From Margaritifera margaritifera (taxonomy: Eukaryota > Mollusca > Bivalvia > Unionida > Margaritiferidae), in assembly GCA_029931535.1 (NCBI GenBank), contig JAQPZY010001569.1:4079001-4143000 (forward strand): a stretch of 64,000 nt of DNA. Reading direction: 5' to 3'. Positions 23,385 through 36,200 of the stretch are shown here, piece by piece. Under the pieces are notes generated by a model. That model saw only the letters and a program-made list of their open reading frames with translations, ran no database searches and was not told where the DNA came from. The position numbers and the translations under genes are program-made. The stretch's first letter is position 1. The number at the start of each line of letters is the position of its first letter.

Positions 23385-23510
23385 CCTCAGTCCAAGAAAG
23401 TAGAGGGAATAGTGTTAAATTCTTGGAAATGCTTTTCAGCCAGTAGAGGGTCAGTCTCTTTGAGGGACTATTATTTTCTGTAGTGTCTCCTTTCTGGTTC
23501 TTTCTGCCTG
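23010..23510 (+). mobile_element. Worn pearl-like element with the family tail
   Basis: The end, 23400-23500 (AATTCTTGGAAATGCTTTTCA, split here as AATTCTTGGAAATG and CTTTTCAGCCAGTAGAGGGTC, then TCTCTTTGAGGGACTATT), matches the tails of the copies ending at 38487 and 56535. The tail can form a small hairpin (AGTCTCTTTGAGGGACT). Core-like sequence (ACCACTGTGG) occurs in reverse orientation near 23012, so the left end is uncertain. Confidence 0.55.
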
Positions 23511-23629
23511 CTTGGTCTTTCTTTGTGTCTATTTTGTGATACTTTATTGTATGACCTGACTGCCAATGTATCATAGCTTAAAAACATTAAAATATGGATC
23601 AGTACAATTTTTGTCTCAATTTTTTTCAG

Positions 23630-24202
23630 GTCTTCCCACTAATTCAAGATAATCTGCAGGCTACAAATCCACTGTTTTGTCGACTCTGAATATTGGGTCA
23701 GACAAAAATAGCAGCAAAATGGCAGAGGTATCTACTAACAATGTCGAAGCATTTGAATCTGGCAAGTCTTTGGAGACAGGGAGTGTGCTGGTAAATTCAA
23801 CAGTATTGAAAAATGAGAAGGCTGTGGAGAGCACAAATGCTGCTTCACCTCAAGAGAACAAAGAGCAAGACTTGCATGAGGCAGTGTTAAAGGAAACAGT
23901 CATATCAGATGAGGCAGTGTTAAAGGAAACAGTCATATCAGATGAGGCAGTGTTAAAGCAAACGGTAGTGTCAGATGAGGCAGGAAAACAACAGGAAAGT
24001 AAAGGGAAAAAGGAAGAGAGTGGAGAAGAAGAAAATGGAAATAAAGGTGAAGAATGGATGGTGGTGGATGAAGATGATGATGTTGATGAACTGGATGAAT
24101 CCATGGAAACACAAAGAGAGAAGGAGTTGGCTCAGGAAAAGGAAAGTGAAAAAATGGATCAAGATAAGGAAGGCCGACCAGAAAGACCGGAGCGCACACT
24201 TT
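23630..24202 (+). CDS. Gene 2, exon 2: start codon and acidic region
   Basis: Acceptor TTTTTTTCAG ends at 23629; an alternative acceptor, AATCTGCAG, ends at 23659. Translation starts at 23719. The exon encodes 161 residues, very rich in Glu, Asp, Lys and Ser, with stretches such as EEWMVVDEDDDVDELDES and a PERPERTL end. Residues of the 23878-23976 block form three repeats of EAVLK(E/Q)TV(I/V)SD, the first two nearly identical in DNA. The donor is T|GTAAGC at 24203, phase 1. Minus-strand frames over this exon are shadows of its purine-rich sense strand. Confidence 0.8.
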
Positions 24203-27200
24203 GTAAGCATTCACTGAGTCTGTCAAATTTAAAAATCAGATGTGGGCTATCATGAAGAGAATCTGGTAGTTCAGTCCAAAGAAGGCACTTGAATATGAAA
24301 CTCTTAGCTTTCGGGACAATCCTTTTACCTTCTTATATTTCATTAACAATTATTATCCTTTGCAAAGTAATTTTGTTAGTTTGTTAAAAAAAAACAACAG
24401 TTTATGAATATCATATAGTGGCTGACTTGAGTATATGGTAGCCGAGAGCCAGTAATCTGGTAGGTTCTGGGCACAAGATTTGCTGGAGCCTGATTAAAGA
24501 GTGACATGTTCAGATATGCTCACATTGTGCACAAACGGTCATTATGCTTCTTCAAAAGCAATTGTTTTACATTGGCTGGTGAAGTACATAATCAGTAGGT
24601 GTAAAACTATATGCTGTGTATTAATATGTATCGTGATAGACAACCTATGATACAAAACATATCTAAAAAAACATATCTATTAACATAAATAATGAAGAGG
24701 TAAATGGCTAATAATCATTTATGGCAGTTGAAGATTGGAAGTAACTTTTATAAGATAAATATTGTTTTAAATCGATTCTCCGCCATTGGTGTCAGTGGGT
24801 GTATCGAAATATCAAATTTATCCATACATTTGTGAATCGTTTCACCACAAGTAATCAGGGTATATATTGAGAGATAACATCAAGTGCCCCCTCCCTGATT
24901 TTTGTTGAGGCTGGTAAAAAATGCTGCATGCTAAAAAAAAACAGTTTGAGCAAATAGAGACATAAGATTTTAATAGCAGTAATACATAAGTCATTGCTAT
25001 TGTGTAACTTACTCTTTTTTGTGATGAAAAACCTTGTCCATTTGATGTGAATACATCCTTTCCATATAGTGGAAAATTGTCAACAGGACATGGTCCACCC
25101 ATGCACCTCACATGCCCATGAGCAGAATGGTTATCTTTTTCAAAGATGCCATGTTAATGGACATTTGCACGATGTGACCAATGTTGGGGTACCTTCATAC
25201 TCTATATATCATTACAACTGGTTACGGGTAAGTCTCTCACCCTAACATGATAGGAATTATTTATTCATTCCCTTTAATTATTGTCTAAACACCAGAATTC
25301 TGTGTTTTTCTAAGTTGTATATTGATATTTGATCCTATGACTCGTGTCACAATGTTATTTTGTATGTGTGTTTTCAACATTCTCCTTTAATAAAGAAGTT
25401 TAAGAAGTGAATATCTTTACACATTGTTTACCTTGCGCTGTCCATTGATGTGTATATAGCACACGGCGTGTAAGCACAGGTGAGTTTCACATGTGACATT
25501 GTGTATACATCTTGTGATCATTCATCATTGTTTTCTTATACCATCATCTCTGTTGCAGGAATTTTTATTTCAGCAAACAATGTCGGGACAGTCTGGAGGA
25601 AATTGTGTCCACAAGAAAGGCCCCTAGGACACTCACCCAGAATGCCTAACTTGTGCAAATTGCACACAAAAGAAATCACAGTACATTTTGTACATTATGG
25701 TCAACCAAAAAACATACCTATAGAAGGCAGAGGAAACGTCCACCCCCTCTTTCAGATTTACAAGTTTCTCTTGCAGAGTTCCTAGGGCCTCACTGCAAGA
25801 TGACTAACTCTTTAGGAAATTATGGGACCAGGCTTTTCGGAGACAGGTGAGACTCCTCCAGAGGGATGAACTGAACATTTGAGGAGTATGGCCCCCCCCC
25901 CCCTCCACCTGCAAGGGAGGAGCAGCTGAGTGCTTTGACCATTCAGAGGAGCATATTGCACTCTACCACAAGGGAGGACAAGCACCACATCCATCACATC
26001 CTTGGATAGCGTGCCACACCCTCCCACGAGGCAGGAGCAGCACCACACCTATCGCAGAGGTGGATCAGACAAGGTTCTGACGGCGCTATGTCATCTGACC
26101 GGTCATTTGCTGGTGACCAGTCACTGGTCAGTGTCTGGGGACCTGTCATAGCCCAGCCACCTGTCTGTTCGTGACTAGGCAGATCGTACTGGTCATCCTG
26201 TACTAGTCACCGTTCACTGGTCATCATAGAGAGGTCTCTTGGTATGGTGATAGGGGCCAGACCAAGTCCCACCCCCAACCCCATTTCCTATTATCCCTAT
26301 AAATCCCTGCAGGATATGGGCCCCACCACCTCAAGGGAATTGGTCCATTATGCCTTCATGGACTCCTGAACCCAGAGTAGAGCTGATGCTGCAGCTCGTG
26401 AACTGCCAGCATCCTCTTGTCAGGTGGCATCAACCATGAAGATTGGAGGAGTATCGTTGTCTAAACCATCTAGGAAAGACCTGCATTCTCATCTTCCTTC
26501 TGGAGTTCCTAGTCTACACAGGGCCCCTACTCACTGCATGGAGTTACAGCTGTGGCTCCAAGTGTCCTGTGTTATCTCCGCCTCAGACAGACATAGTGAG
26601 GCCCAGCCTTCCCCTGTGCATAGTATACTTGACTATGATGACACACTGTCTGTTCTTTTTGACTCAAATGAGTTCAGTGTGGAAGAACCCCATTTGATGC
26701 CTCCTATGAGACCCACTACCTCTTCTCAGATGGATGAAGAGGAGGAGATCTGGTCCATTGACAAGGCACAGTTTACCGCCTGTTACCTGCAGACTTGTGC
26801 CCAAAACAGACAGGTGCACAGTCTTAGAAGATTCTCTCTAGCTTGGAAAAAATCTCGGGGACTAAAACTGAACCAGATTTCCTGCTACTTCATGAATGAG
26901 GAAATTTCTGAGGTTTTCCACATGTGATATTGCTCAGCAACATAGAGGGTGGGTATTTCTACCGTTGCCTGGGCCTGCCTTCCAATCAAAACCATCGAAG
27001 CTATTTTAACAGAAAACTCGGTTGTTGGTTTCCAGAGCCTCTCATGTTGACCTCTTTTCAGTTACTTCGTTTAGTATGCTGAAAGGAGCCTCGCTGAACC
27101 CAGACGCATTGCAGCATCTACTGGAAACTGTGGCTAAAACCTCCCAACATGCCCCGGCATGATGTTGTGTTGGACTCCTCTAAGGTCTTACTCAACCATA

Positions 27201-30200
27201 GTAAAGATCTTCTCTGTGCTACTCCTTTGGAAGCTGAAACTCTCTTTGGAGGACTCATTCCTACCTTGGCTTCCCAAGATCTGAAGGATCTCCGACACAG
27301 ATCCTTTACAACTGCTCCTGGCTGTTTGCAATTGGCCAGGAATCATGGTAATGCAAATAGCCCTCAGGTACCATCAGCACAGTTCTTAAAACAAGCACAG
27401 CCCCTGTCCAATCCGCAACCTCGATTGAAACCTCCTCCTTGACCTTTGGGTTCACACCACACTCGCCGAAGGCCCCAAAGGAGAAAATTATCGAATCCTC
27501 CTTCCTTCTGTAAGGAAGGGGGGCTCAGCTCTAGGGACTCTGCCCCTCTCCTGCTATGCATTCCTCTTCCATATGTCCCAGTAGGTGCTCTTCAGAGCCT
27601 CATTTTATAGGCCTGCCTGGTCAAGCATCACAGACCGTAGCTGGGTCCTTTCCATTGTGAGAGAGGGTTACAGTTTGGTAGCAAGATCCCCCCATCGAGG
27701 ACCCCTGAGTTTTTTCACCAATCCAAACTGGTGAAATTAAAGGAAGGGGAACACACCCATTAACACAAAGGGGCAGTCTAGAGAGTTCTGAACAAACAAT
27801 CTCCCTCATTCTGCTCCCAAATATTCCTGGTCACCAAGAAAAGCAGGAAATTTCATTATCGATATCACCCCCGTAAAGTGGTTTCATGTCGAGGAATCTT
27901 TCAAGAGGAGACCACATCCTCAATCTAGAACCCAATGCATCCATCAGATGGGCAGTCTCCATAAACCTTCAGGATCCATACTTGCACATCCCAATATTTT
28001 CTCCTCATCGCAAATACCTCTGGTTTTGCTTGGACCAAGAAGTTTTTTAGTTCTGGATTCTGCAGTTTGGAATCACTTCTGCACTCAGAGTATTTACCTG
28101 AGTTATGGGAGTAGTAGCGGCATATCTCCGATCACTGGGAATTCAAATTTTCCTGTACTGCAACGACTGGCTGATCCACAATATTCCCCTGGGTTATCTC
28201 CATATGCACCCTTTTACAGTTTCTCCTTCTCGCAAGGTGGAAACCACACAGATTCACTCTCAGCTCTGATTCCATTAGGACCAGATTTTCATCTCCATCT
28301 GCATTTGTGGAAGAATCGAGACAGTTTCCTGATGGGGTCCCCATTGCATCATCCTGGCCAGGAGAGATTCTGAGTCCAAAGTTTATGATACCAGGTGGAG
28401 AATCTTCTGTGATTGGTTCAGTAGGAAACACATTGATCCTAGCTGTCCCTCTTTGAGTTCAGTCACTGACTATCAAGGGCTATAGAGCTGCCATTTCCAG
28501 AACACTTAAAATATATCTCAGGGCATGGCAATTGGTTCGGATTCGCACCTTGCCAATCTCATCAAGTATTTTGAGCTGCATAACCCTGTCTCTGCTCTAT
28601 TTCACCCAGATGGAATCTATCTTGTATTTTGTGATCTTTAACACAAAAAAACCCTATGAACCATTGAGTGATGCTTCCTTCCAGAACCTTACACTCAAGA
28701 CTGTGTTTTTACTCGCCTTGACAGCTGCAAGAAGATGGAGCAAGCTTTGTACCTTGTCAATTGACAGTGGCTGTTGCCCATTAATGGCAATTATGATTCT
28801 GTTTCCCTTCTTTGCCAACCAGGATTTTTAGCAAAAAGTCAATTACCTTTGGTATCTCCACTACCTATAGAGATCCCCAGTCTCCGTTGGATCTGTGTTG
28901 GGGTTGATCAAGATAGGCTTTTATGCCATGTTAGGGCACTATTTCTATCTCAATGCCTCCAAAGGGAAAAAGAAGGGCCGAAAATGTCTTTTTCTTCCCC
29001 TTAAGGGCTCTGTTGATATTTAGGCTTCCACCATTTCATGGTGGATTGTCGGATTGTCACTACCATCAAAAGAGCTTATCAGTCCCTTACCGTTAGAGAC
29101 CTTTCTTTTATGAAACTAAAAGTCCATGAGGTTCAAGCTATCGCTGCCTCATGGGCCTACTTAAATCATTCTTCCTTGGAGAAATTCGTGATGGCAACAT
29201 TTTGTCAATCACATACCACCTTCTCGTCCTTCAACCTCTGGACTGTAGCACAACACAGCGCAGGCGTTTTTTCTCTGGGACCCATGGTTGTGTTACAACA
29301 TGTGGCCCAGAGAAACACCAAAATACAGTAAAGTCGATTTCTCCCCCTAATGGTGACTATATTCCATTTGTCTCTATTTTTGATCAGTTTTGACACATCA
29401 ACCACCCCACCTAACTGACAAATTCAGCTGCGCAGTAGCATCATGTTATGTATTATTGCTATTAAAAATGTAGTTTTTTGCAGGGGGGGCGATAATTTTA
29501 ATTATGTAATACCTACCTGTTGATATTGTCGAATGCTCTCCTCCCACCCCTTTCTGATGGTCTGATGTAATCGTCATCTATGAAAAAGATGATTGTTCTA
29601 CACATGGGCATGTTAGGGGCACAGGTGGACTGTGTCCTATTGACAATTCTCCACTCTATGAGAGGATGTATTCACATCAAACGGACGAGGTTTTTGTCAT
29701 GAAAAAGAGGAAGCTACACACTAACGATAGGTAAGTATTACATAATTAAAATTAGTTTTACCCCTCAGAAAAACTGCATTTTTCTGAAGCCATCTAGAGT
29801 TTCAGATTCACAGTTCTGATAGGCTCAACAAGAATGACTGGTTCATTTGACCTATCAGCAGAATGCCTAGCCCACTCATGAAAGAGATGTAGTGGTATTA
29901 GGGGTGAAACGATACACCTGTGCCGTGTATCGATATGATTCACGATACACTGCCTACGATACGATACATTATCGATACACATATCAACTTGATGGTCTTT
30001 TCATATTTAGAAGTTCTCTTATTGGTTGGGTGGTGCCCTTGTGTGTGTGTTGACATATTGGTTATATTTCCAGTATGCAGATTTCAGACAGATATGACAT
30101 TCTCATCCATGACAAGATAACAAAAATACTTCCAAACAGACTACCTGTTAGTTGTCAGTCACTTTAATTCAGCCTTTTAGGCCAATTCAGGCTACTCCAT

Positions 30201-33200
30201 TTGATTGGATGAAGGACTAATCTGGGCCACCACACCCTTTGTTTTGCACTGCATGAATGCTTTAAAAACATCTTATTACCAATTTAATGTCTTCACTTAA
30301 ACTTGGAAGACATCACAGTGTTATCTTCAAAACAGAAGAAATAGTGCAATTTCCTTGTGCAAGGAAAATCTCATGTAGAACAAGTCTGTGTGTGGGAGCA
30401 GAGATGACTAACAACCATATCTATCACACTGTACTTCCTCCAGATGTAGAACAACTGCCCCGGCCACAGGCACTCGTTTCTGTTAGTGAAACAAGAAAAC
30501 TATTGACAACACCTACTCCCCTTCTATAACAAATTAACAAATTTACACAAGGTGACAAACTCTTGCAGTTTGAAATCTTCCCCCCTCGTCGATTCTCTGC
30601 TAATTTTATTCATCACATCAGCATGTTCAGTCACTGATTACATATATCAACATAAAAAGAGACATTCTAAACTTGTTCCTCATGTACGATTTAAGTAATT
30701 TACAGATCATTTAATAACCACTTTTGTGCGAAGTTACTCCGTTGCTTTGTATCTACTTGGATTGAGCTTGGATGCCAATACTTCTGGTGTGTCACGCAGA
30801 GAATAAGCTACATTAAGTTCTGATTGGTGATTATTATTTACCCTGGACTGGAACAAACAATAACCACCAATTGACTGTAACATATTTCACTGTGTGACAC
30901 ACCGGAAGTGTAGCTTTCAAGTTTGATCCAAGTAGACAAGATACGAAGCAACAGGTAAACTTCAGGTAAATGTGGTTATTAAATGATGAGTAAAGTACTT
31001 CATGATATATGGGGAACAAATCTGGAATGTCTCCTTTATGCTGAACATGCTGACATGATAAAATAATTAGCATGGAATCGGTGAAAGGGGCGGGGGATAG
31101 ATATTGAACCTTGTCACCTTGTGCTCATTTGTAGAAGGTGAGTGGGTGTTGTCAATACTTTTGTCTTTTTTTACTGACAAAAATGAGTGCCTGTGCCTGC
31201 GATGGCTGCCTCAAATGAATTCTCAATTTAAACAAAAATATTCAAATGACTAATAATTAGTCATGACTACTGAAGATTAAAGTTATATGTATATGGTAAG
31301 TATAGTTTTGTATCAATTCTTCACCTCTTGTATCGATATGTGTATCAATATGACAAAGGTATAGATGCATCGATATATCGATTAATCCTTTCACCCCTAA
31401 GTGTTATGCAAAAACAGTTCATACAGACAATGCAAGCACAATGCATGCGCACATATACCTAAAAGATTAAATAGACAGGTCATTCTTATTGACATTAATG
31501 TTAGAGTAACCATGGGAAATACATTGAAGCATGGCTTCCCTTCTGAGTTTATTATTGAAGTAATACAGAGGCATAAAAACACAACATTAAACAATGTTCT
31601 CTGTTACATAAGGTACAGTGACCTTTTAGGAAAGGTCTTTGACTCTTTAAAATGGGGGAAAAGTCTAGATTTGGGGGCGGGGTGGGGTGACTACATGCAT
31701 GTTGATTTCTGTTATAATTATTGCATAGTGTTCATCTTTAAAGAAATGATTGGAAAATAGATTAGTAAGGAACAAAGTGTTTACCCTTGACTATATTGTT
31801 TTATGCAATGTATTTGCCTCCAGGAAACATCAATCACTTTAATTACAGCAATCCTTTGGCACTAAAATATTGTTAATTCACTATTTTTCATAGGTACTGT
31901 ATATACTCCATTTTAAGTCAGGCCCAACTGCAAACAAGATAGAGCCTGATATGCCATCTGATAATGTGCTGGCAGATCAGGGTCTGTATTATTTGTTCTA
32001 CTGATTAGTCCTAACAAACTGCATAGATCTAGATCTGCCAGTGCATTATACTTATAAGTGAGTATATACAGTATCAATTTTTTTGGATTTCATGATAACT
32101 ATAAACCACAAATTTAAAGACATAATGGACAATGATTATTGTGTTGAAACAATCTTACCCTACCCCAATCAACAAAATTGAGTACTGATGAAAATGTTCT
32201 TTTTTGCAAAACCACAATTTATACCCACAAGATAAAGTAATTCACAGCAGTGGCATAGCAAGAAATTCTGGGTGCTTCATGCCCCCCCCCATTCTGGTAT
32301 CCCCCTACCAATTAAACAAAGTCGTTTTATCGGAACTTTGGGCCCCCATCCTCTCTCCCACCCCCACCCCCACGCCACACCTAGAAGTTGCAGGGGTTGC
32401 TATGCTACAGATTCAAAGTATATCTATATGTACTGTTCTTTCATATTTGCAACATGGCATCCGGATATATCTACTATACACTTCAGTTTTTATACACCTG
32501 TCTAATGCCATGTGTATTTTGCTATTGCATCCTTACATTGTGGCAAACACAGATTGGGCTTAGACCAGAATGTCTTACTTGGTTATACGGGACTTTGGTA
32601 AGATTCTAACTTGACTAAGGCTCAGTTGTGTATAGATCAGCTTGTAAATTTTATCTGCAAATGCTTGATCTTGCCTCAAAAAAGAAGCTGTTTGAAGGGA
32701 AGTTCTAAATGCTCTCGGACAAAGTACTTTACTTATCACTCATGTCCTTTTTTGGTTTTTAAAAAGGTTTTCCTCTGTCTCTGAATTAAATTTTCTTCAT
32801 ACTGTTAAAAGTTGATTAGAGGCTAAAGATGATGTTTCAGTAGATTGCTTCATTTACAAACGGAATCCATTTTGTCATTAATTCAGCCTCTAAAATATAG
32901 TACACTAGCAGTCTGCAAGTGACTTTGCACCAAAACTCAGAGGACAACAGGACCAAACTTTAACTTTTAATTTGCCAAATTTATGCATTTACTTGAAATT
33001 GCTATCTGAAATACAATTTTAGCAATCACTAGTGCCAACATAGCTAAGCAGTGAAAACTATCTAGTTATGCAAGTCCCATTTGCCAGGGTCTGGCAGCTG
33101 TTATAAAGCTGACTACCCATTGATTCATGTTTGGCTTGCAATCTAAATGGTTGGCCATTCACAAGAAGCACAGGTAGACACTAATTTGAATGCCATTTGT

Positions 33201-36200
33201 TGATAGCTTAGTTGAGAATGATATGTGGACAGGATCTTTTTAAGAATTGAAAAATTATGGGGGGAAATTCCTGGATGCATTTGAAGGGGGGGGGGTAATT
33301 TTTTAATTATAGGAGATTTAACAAAGTAAGCAACGGTTCTGATTGCAAATAATATACATGATTTTTGCACATTTGATTTGTGAGAAAATTTGTATGAATC
33401 TTGCAGTCACACATTCTCCTAGAATAGACTTTGATGATAAATCAGTATTGCATCTAGAGGACATTCCGTTCAGTTGAATGAAAAGTCTGGTTGATAGGTC
33501 CATTGTTTTTATTTTTGTAATGATGTGGAGAAGTACCACAGAGTTGGAGAAAGTGTCTTAACTTTCTTCTGTTCAGCTACTTTAAGTGTTTTGGACAGTC
33601 GGGAATGGTCTAAGATGGTAATAAGCTAGCACTTAATTAAATAGATTTTAATGTTCTCATATATTTTTTCAGAAATTGAAATAACTATACTTTTTCTCAT
33701 AGTGGCCACCATCACTGTGAGCATAGGACCGATAAGGCTGGAGGATCTGGACACTGAACAGATGAAAGATATTTTAAACTACAGTAAAGGCTATACATTA
33801 ACATTTGAAAAGAAAGAAGAGGGTCTTTTAAGCAAGGAAAAAGAAAGGGCCAGACATGAGGGGTATGAACTACATTAATTCTGTGACCACTATTATTATG
33901 GTATATAGTACTTTAGTAAATGTCCTTGATAGTTTTAAGAAAGAAAAGCAGTTTTCCCTACGTCCATAGCTACCAATACTTTTTTCTTGGGGACAAAGAA
34001 AATCTGCAGAATGTATCGTTTTGAGCCTATTTAAACACTTGCAGTTCTGAGACATTACTGTGTACTTTTGAAAATGTTGATCAGTTTTTAACAGTACATG
34101 ATTTGGCTAAATCATACCAAGAAATTGGGAGCTAAATGCCTTTCCCAAGGACACGCTAGTTGTTTCTTTTGTTACACTGTAGATGAATTTTTGAATATTT
34201 TGGTCGAGAAAGGATATAAGGTCTGTTTTGTTAATTAACTTTAATAAAACTAAATGTATAGCTTTGAATTTTTCAAACCTGTGTGCATCATATGTTTTCA
34301 GTTTTCAGTAATAGTTTTAAGTAGTCCTTATGCATATCAATTAGCCCTTGTGTGAGCAATCAAACATGCCCCAGGAGCCACATCACCACCACCACCATTT
34401 TGAAAGTTTAGATGCTGAGATGCATTTTTATGCACTTTGAGTTTCTGTTGATCTTATTACTGCTGTTTCATGACCATTATTTTCTGAATTGTCCTCAAAG
34501 AAATAAAACTTTTCCTAGAGGTGATTTTTTTTCTCAAGGGCATGTGAAAACAATTCAGAAACCTCAACAAACATTTTAACGATCAGACGGCAGCTCATGT
34601 TCAGTGACAAGACCAGACCTCTGTAATTTGTTATCTATTTCGTTTCGGACATGTCCAACAGGGCTGTTGTTTTGACTGACATTAAAATGCCAAAAAAATG
34701 GACAATGGGAGTTTCTGCCAAGAAATGAATATTCAGACTTAATACAGTGGTCCCCCTTTTGAACGGCCCCCCTGACCAGCGGCCACCTGCTTTATACGGC
34801 CACAATCCCTTGGCACCGACTTGTTTGCGTTCAAAAGTACCCCTCAAGGACAGCCACCCCTCTAAAGCGACCAGCATTTTATTGCAAAAACAGTCAAATT
34901 TACCCTCTGCGAGCGGCCACATAATGGTTGTTTACAGATTACAATCTTGCTAATATTTTTTAATTTCTCAATTCAACACATTGACATTTTGTTCCAATAT
35001 GCCAATAATGTAACTTTAATCCTTACAAAAAGGTAAGTAATCCAATTATCCTTACTGCCATGTGTTCCTTAGATGTTAGCTTTTGTCACTTTGATAATTA
35101 CTGGTTATTATTACCTCCGATAATTATCAAGATGACAGAAGCTAACCGCTGAGAAGCACAGCATTGTTCAGCTCAAGTCAGCGTGACATCCGGTCGCCAG
35201 ATAGTAAAATGGTATGTTAACCTTTCTGGCTTCCCTCTCATAGATTATGAAATGTACATAACCGAGTACCAGACTGGAGAGGAAGAAAAAAGTCGATCAC
35301 GTGACAGACTCACTTCCGTTGTAAACACTGTGCCTCTCGTGTCAGTGCCCGCAAAGGAATAAGTTGTCACAAAATATCATTGGCCATTCTCAGTTTAGAA
35401 CGAAAAGTGAAAGCAATTAAATTAAACGAAAAGAGGGAGAGTCTTTTGATAACTACTGAGAAATTTTATGTTAGAAAGATTCAAATAAACATCATCAATA
35501 TACATTCAACTGCATTGAGTGGGAAGACGGAATCAACGGACGTACCGGGATGGTTACAACCAAATGTTTGTGTCCAGAATTTACAGACAAGATAGTTTTG
35601 CACCACGATTCATGATTATTCGTATTTTTTAAAAAAATAACATTGATATTAGTTTTATCACATTAAGTCCTTAACCAGATAAAATTCCTGTGATTTTTAA
35701 ACGAAAATATTAAATATATAATAATTAGTTACATCTTTTATACTTTATATGTAGTTATTACTCACAACTGTGTGATCCCCCTCTAGAAAGGCCACCTGTC
35801 TTATAAGGCCACTTTCTTGCTCCAGAAAGGGTGGCCGTATAAGAGGGGGACCACTGTAAAATAATTGTTTTAACTGTAACTGGTGCATGGGTATCTTACC
35901 TAATTTTGTAAGCTTGAAATTGCCTCAGGGCTTCTGTAAACAGTTTAAGGTAACCTCCCCCAGGGAAACTATCCCTGCCTTATAGTTCCCTGCCACAGCC
36001 AGGTTTGGGAGTAGACCATTCAATTTCATGGGTAAAGAGAGATTCCCAACAAACAGTTAAGTAATTTTCAAAAAGATAGAGGAAGGAGAAAGTTAAATAA
36101 TAATTGTACAAATTAAGGTATATGCTGATAACTATGGCTTTGTACTAATGCACAGGAAAAACAGAGTAGTAGTAAGTTTGATTATAACACCAAACTCTTC

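Larger units (their letters stand above)
24967..29756 (+). mobile_element. DIRS-like tyrosine-recombinase retrotransposon, decayed (4.8 kb)
   Basis: Inverted terminal repeats of about 190 bp lie at 24967-25165 and 29578-29756, sharing blocks such as GTGTAGC/GTGTAAC, TTTGATGTGAATACATCCT, GG(A/T)GAATTGTCAA(C/T)AGGAC and ACATGCCCATG. Between them, in order, are a gag-like region, an RT fragment and a tyrosine recombinase, all on the + strand. This order and the inverted ends are diagnostic of DIRS elements, which integrate through the recombinase without target duplications. The RNase H part is missing and stops are frequent, so it is dead. It lies in intron 2 of gene 2, in the same direction as the gene. 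Confidence 0.85.

Noticed and set aside
23850..24226. Three minus-strand open frames opposite exon 2 of gene 2
   Set aside because: Shadows of the purine-rich acidic coding strand; Ser- or hydrophobic-rich with no independent support.
32204..32609. Three overlapping + strand frames inside intron 2
   Set aside because: Driven by a C-rich stretch and random openness; none carries compatible splice phases for gene 2.
33672..33702. Earlier acceptor for gene 2 exon 3 (TTTTTTCAG at 33672)
   Set aside because: Joining it to the phase-1 end of exon 2 creates a TAA stop at the junction.
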